From Cavenderia fasciculata (lineage: Eukaryota; Evosea; Eumycetozoa; Acytosteliales; Cavenderiaceae): a stretch of DNA of 64,000 bases. The stretch is from the NCBI RefSeq assembly GCF_000203815.1, contig NW_004457729.1:2480674-2544673 (forward strand), read 5' to 3'. The notes beneath the pieces are model-generated. The model made no database searches, had not been told where the DNA came from, and worked only from the letters and a program-made list of their open reading frames with translations. Shown here one piece after another: positions 60,892-64,000 of the stretch (positions are counted from its first letter, which is position 1; each line of letters starts with the position of its first letter). The position numbers and the translations under genes are program-made.

Positions 60892-61292
60892 AATTTTGAA
60901 ATCTAAAAGAGTATAGAGTAGAACAGATAGAAAGAGGTGTTGGTATTACTATGATCTCTATTTTGTATATATATGTATTTTACATACATAGAATAATAAT
61001 AAATAAAAAGATATTAAAAAATAATAATGAGGAAGTGTTAACACTCTCAGCGCAATAAAGGTAACTTCACCAACCATCATTTGATTTCATTTTTTTTAAT
61101 TTATTTTTTCTAAAATTTTTGGGAGTTTCCCGAATGCGAAGATCTTCTTCTTAATCAACTTTATTTTTTTTCATGATCACTCGAGTGGTCTGAGTCTTAT
61201 ACTATGACTCACTATTCTTCTAGAAGAATGAAAAGAAAAAATACATATATATTATACATTGTCTAAATTGGGAACTAACCTTCCTTTTACTT
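60892..61292 (-). promoter_or_regulatory. upstream region of gnd with heat-shock-element-like sites
   Basis: This is the promoter side of gnd and the 3' side of the sirtuin gene. TTCCCGAA (61127-61134) and the palindrome ATTCTTCTAGAAGAAT (61214-61229, with core TTCTAGAA) both fit the TTCnnGAA heat-shock-factor pattern. No coding frame. Confidence 0.45.
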
Positions 61293-62861
61293 TTACTTTT
61301 TTATTAATTTTGATAAATCATCATTCCAACCTAAAAGAGTAGTTAATTCATTGATACCATCTTGACAATCACCAATCCATTTACAATCCAATTTGTTTGA
61401 TGGTTCATCAAATTTAAAAGAGATACCAACCTCTTCATTGTTGATGAGGAGTCGTGGAGTGTTGGCAGGTGCCATTGCAACCAACGATGCAAATGGTTGT
61501 ACTTGAAGTGATGTACCAATGACAATCATGAGATCGCATTTGGGGAAATCAGCTTGGACCATGGTGCTGAAACGACTTGGCAACGACTCTCCGAAAAAGA
61601 CAATATCTGGTTTGACCACTGCCGAACAATCTTGACAGGTTGGGATTTCATCGGCAAAGACAATGTCCTTGACGTATTCACAAGAGTGAACCTTTTTACA
61701 TTTAATACATTTGGCCGATGCAAAGGTTCCATGAGCTTCAACCAAATAATTTTCATCAATTTTTGCTACTCGTTCCAATGTATCAATATTTTGTGTATAA
61801 TTTCTTAATAATAATCCTTTATCACTTAATAATTTAATAAAATGATGTACTGGTGTTGGCTAAACAAAAAATAGAAAATAAATTAATAAATATAATAAAC
61901 TAATAAATATTTATCTTTAATATAGTTTACATTAAATGAACCAGGATATAATTCTTTTGCCAAAATAAAGAAAGGTTTTGGATTTTCTACAAAGTATTCC
62001 ATATCAAAGATGGCAGTTTTGTATGGAAGATTATATTTGGCGAGGTTTTGGTAGAGACCAGTCTTGGGGGATCTGAAATCTGGGATACCTGCTGCTACAG
62101 ATATACCAGCACCCGTCAATACAATAATATTTTTGGCTTTACCCGATTTGATATGATTGGCAATACCATTGATATCGACCGATGATAGGATCTGTCCAGG
62201 GGACGATGGTTTTGATCCAATCAACATATCCATCATTGCCTTTAAAATACCTCCCTTTTCAGACTTTAATGATTCATCTTCAGATTCTGATGATTCATCT
62301 AAATTTAAATCTTGACTAATATCATGTCTATCTTGTCTTTGTGGTGATGATGATGATTTGTTAAATGTAGAAGAAGAAGTTGTTGAAGTTGTTGAAGTTG
62401 TTGAAATGGTTGAAATGTTATCATTTGTAGTAGAGGTTGTTGATGTAGCTGCAGTAGTAGTTGAAGTTGTAGTTGTAGCGGTGGTAATGTTATTATCCAA
62501 TTCCTCTATCTTTTCAGCTTGTTTCACCAAATGGTCATTCTTTTCTTTGGCAAACTTTACAATACCAAGGATCTCTAGGAATTGAGCAAGACATGGAGCA
62601 GTGACATAGGCATCGCATTCATAACACCATACACTCAAATCAGAGAATGAAGCAGACAATGAATGCTCTGCATTTTCTAGATAATGTTGTGCTGCGTGAC
62701 CTGCTACATGTCTACTGCATCCAATCACTCCACACTTTAAACAAATCCAATTCTCTGTTTCATCCAAACATGTAAAACATACTGGTTTCTTTACTATCAA
62801 ATCAATAAATCAATAAATCAATTTTGATTTTAGTATTATATTAGACTCTAGTAGAAGAAGA

Positions 62862-62908
<47 letters not shown>

Positions 62909-63012
62909 ATATACTTACAATCAGCACCATCGAAAATATCAATGTCAAGACATTGTTCGACAAGCTTCTCCTCTGTCAAATGTTTACAAGTTATAAATTC
63001 TACTGCGTGCAT
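61293..63012 (-). CDS. sir2A: NAD-dependent deacetylase with N-terminal UBP zinc finger
   Basis: Exons 62919-63012, 61931-62793 and 61293-61859 (minus strand) give 507 residues. The N-terminal ubiquitin-binding UBP zinc finger is seen as CKHL, then CFTCLDETENWICLKCG, GCSRHVAGHAAQHY and SVWCYECDAYV. A Thr/Ser-rich linker of about 90 residues follows. The sirtuin core has GAGISVAAGIPDFRSP, NYTQNIDTLER, the catalytic His in EAHGTFASAKC, zinc cysteines CIKC..CQDC and GTSLQVQPFASL. It removes acyl groups from lysines using NAD+. The same fusion is known in D. discoideum sir2A. Intron 1 carries a long GA repeat. Confidence 0.94.
62865..62907. repeat. (GA)n microsatellite in intron
   Basis: About 21 GA units in intron 1 of the sirtuin gene, close to the donor site of exon 1. 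Confidence 0.95.
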
Positions 63013-63971
63013 CTATCGTGTATAGTATTATGTATTATAATATATAATATGTATATTATTCTTATTATATTAGTTTCTTCTTTATCTGTGTCTATAATTA
63101 ATGATGATGAGATAAACAGAAGAAAGTATTTATAAAACTCGTTGTGCTTAGAGTATTGAAATTTCGAGAGGATGGACAGATCAAGATAAAAAAAAAGAGG
63201 AAGAGAAGAAGAAAATCCCGACCTATCTATCAAACGTATCTTGGTGATTCAGAGTGATTCATGACAAAGAGAGAGTAAAGTTGGTGTGGGTGTTTGAAAA
63301 TAATAACAATAATAATCGATAATTTTAAATAATAATAATATTATTTATTTATTTTAATATTGTTTTTTTTTGCCAAATGCAGCCATCCAGCAAAAGGTAA
63401 ATGTTTAACAATAATAAATAATAATATTAATAATTGGGGATATTATTATTTGGTTTTTACTTGAATTCAAGAAACCATAGCTATATATATATATAAAAAT
63501 CGATGTACCAGGCACAGATATCAGAGGGTAGGAAGGAGAGGGATAAAAAAGAAGAAAGTAAGGAATGAGTTGGGTTGGATTTAAAAAAGAATAGACTTAC
63601 CAATAAAACAGAATAGAGTATACCTACCCAGTTTATTGGCTATTTTTAAACATCCCTGGTCAATGGTGTGATATCGGCATTCATTCAGAGCATGACAAGA
63701 TGAGCTTTAATAATATCCTCCCACCGCATCAAATTTGATTTTGCAAGAACCCCCTCCCAAAATCGCAACCAGGCTTGATGTTATCATGATCGACGACCAC
63801 TTTCATACCATCCCGACGACTGAATAGATAAATATAAATACAGCTTTATCTCTTTTGGTTTTAAATCATTCAAATAAATAATAATAACAACATTATTTAA
63901 CAAATAACAAATAATCACAACTACACACCCAACCCATACATACAAATAATATAATATATATATAACAAAAA
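63013..63971. promoter_or_regulatory. divergent upstream region of sir2A and a possible next gene
   Basis: A/T-rich near both ends. The segment at about 63600-63830 is less A/T-rich, non-repetitive and has no frame; its content is unclear. The final 60 nt before 63972 are A-rich, like a 5' leader. Confidence 0.4.
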
Positions 63972-64000
63972 ATGAATATAGATACACAATATCATATCTT
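63972..64000 (+). CDS. possible start of a gene cut by the window end
   Basis: An ATG in an A-rich context (AACAAAAAATG), typical of dictyostelid starts, opens a frame of nine codons (MNIDTQYHI) and two bases to the window edge. Too short to identify. Confidence 0.3.

Overview
The window is nuclear DNA of a dictyostelid social amoeba. Intergenic DNA is extremely A/T-rich and full of simple repeats. Introns are short (about 70-300 nt, GT..AG, mostly GTAAGT/GTATGT donors). Proteins carry Asn/Gln/His/Thr runs, and the families fit Dictyostelium: UBP-finger sirtuin, dynein intermediate chain, MCM5, an acylated CaM kinase, Cys-rich surface protein. Coding regions are less A/T-rich than D. discoideum, so a group 1-3 genus (Cavenderia, Heterostelium, Tieghemostelium) is more likely; I cannot fix the species.

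Layout. 1-2.3 kb: gene-free, with one base-paired segment. 2.3-4.7 kb: SulP sulfate transporter (-). 5.4-7.9 kb: Crinkler-like NTPase/nuclease gene (-). 8.7-9.6 kb: aquaporin (+). 10.5-13.2 kb: AMP deaminase (+). 13.4-14.3 kb: coiled-coil protein (-). 15.2-16.6 kb: CaMK-type kinase (+). 17.1-18.9 kb: homeobox protein (-), with a 3.5 kb gene-free upstream region. 22.4-24.3 kb: CCA-adding enzyme (-). 24.6-27.3 kb: Vps52 (+). 27.4-29.4 kb: DUF885 metallopeptidase-like membrane protein (+). 29.4-30.0 kb: TMEM42-like protein (-). 30.2-32.6 kb: Hbs1 (+). 32.7-35.2 kb: two tRNA-Ser(GCT) genes in an inverted duplication around a secreted-protein gene. 35.4-37.3 kb: ArfGAP/NPF protein (-). 37.9-39.2 kb: Cys-rich surface protein (+). 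39.3-40.6 kb: CCDC137-like (+). 40.6-41.9 kb: LPMO-like membrane protein (-). 42.2-44.5 kb: condensin-kleisin-like (+). 44.5-46.7 kb: dynein intermediate chain (-). 47.5-49.9 kb: MCM5 (+). 50.0-51.1 kb: EFM7-like methyltransferase (-). 51.3-53.8 kb: exocyst Sec6 (+). 54.1-55.7 kb: unusual RNase III-domain protein (-). 56.2-57.7 kb: ketoacyl-ACP synthase (+). 57.9-59.2 kb: isovaleryl-CoA dehydrogenase (+). 59.3-60.9 kb: 6-phosphogluconate dehydrogenase (-). 61.3-63.0 kb: Sir2A (-). A gene may begin at 63972 (+).

Most genes are housekeeping: membrane tethering (Vps52, Sec6), replication and chromosome structure (MCM5, kleisin, Sir2A), translation quality control and tRNA (Hbs1, CCA enzyme, EFM7-like, tRNAs), and mitochondrial or carbon metabolism. 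There is no operon logic. The most notable items are the RNase III-domain protein with basic repeats, an LPMO-like protein lacking both histidines of the copper brace, the inverted tRNA duplication, a start codon apparently split by an intron, several gene-free segments that can fold, and five host genes each needing a one-base shift at a homopolymer, which looks like draft-assembly error. I found no CRISPR array, insertion sequence or recognisable retrotransposon.
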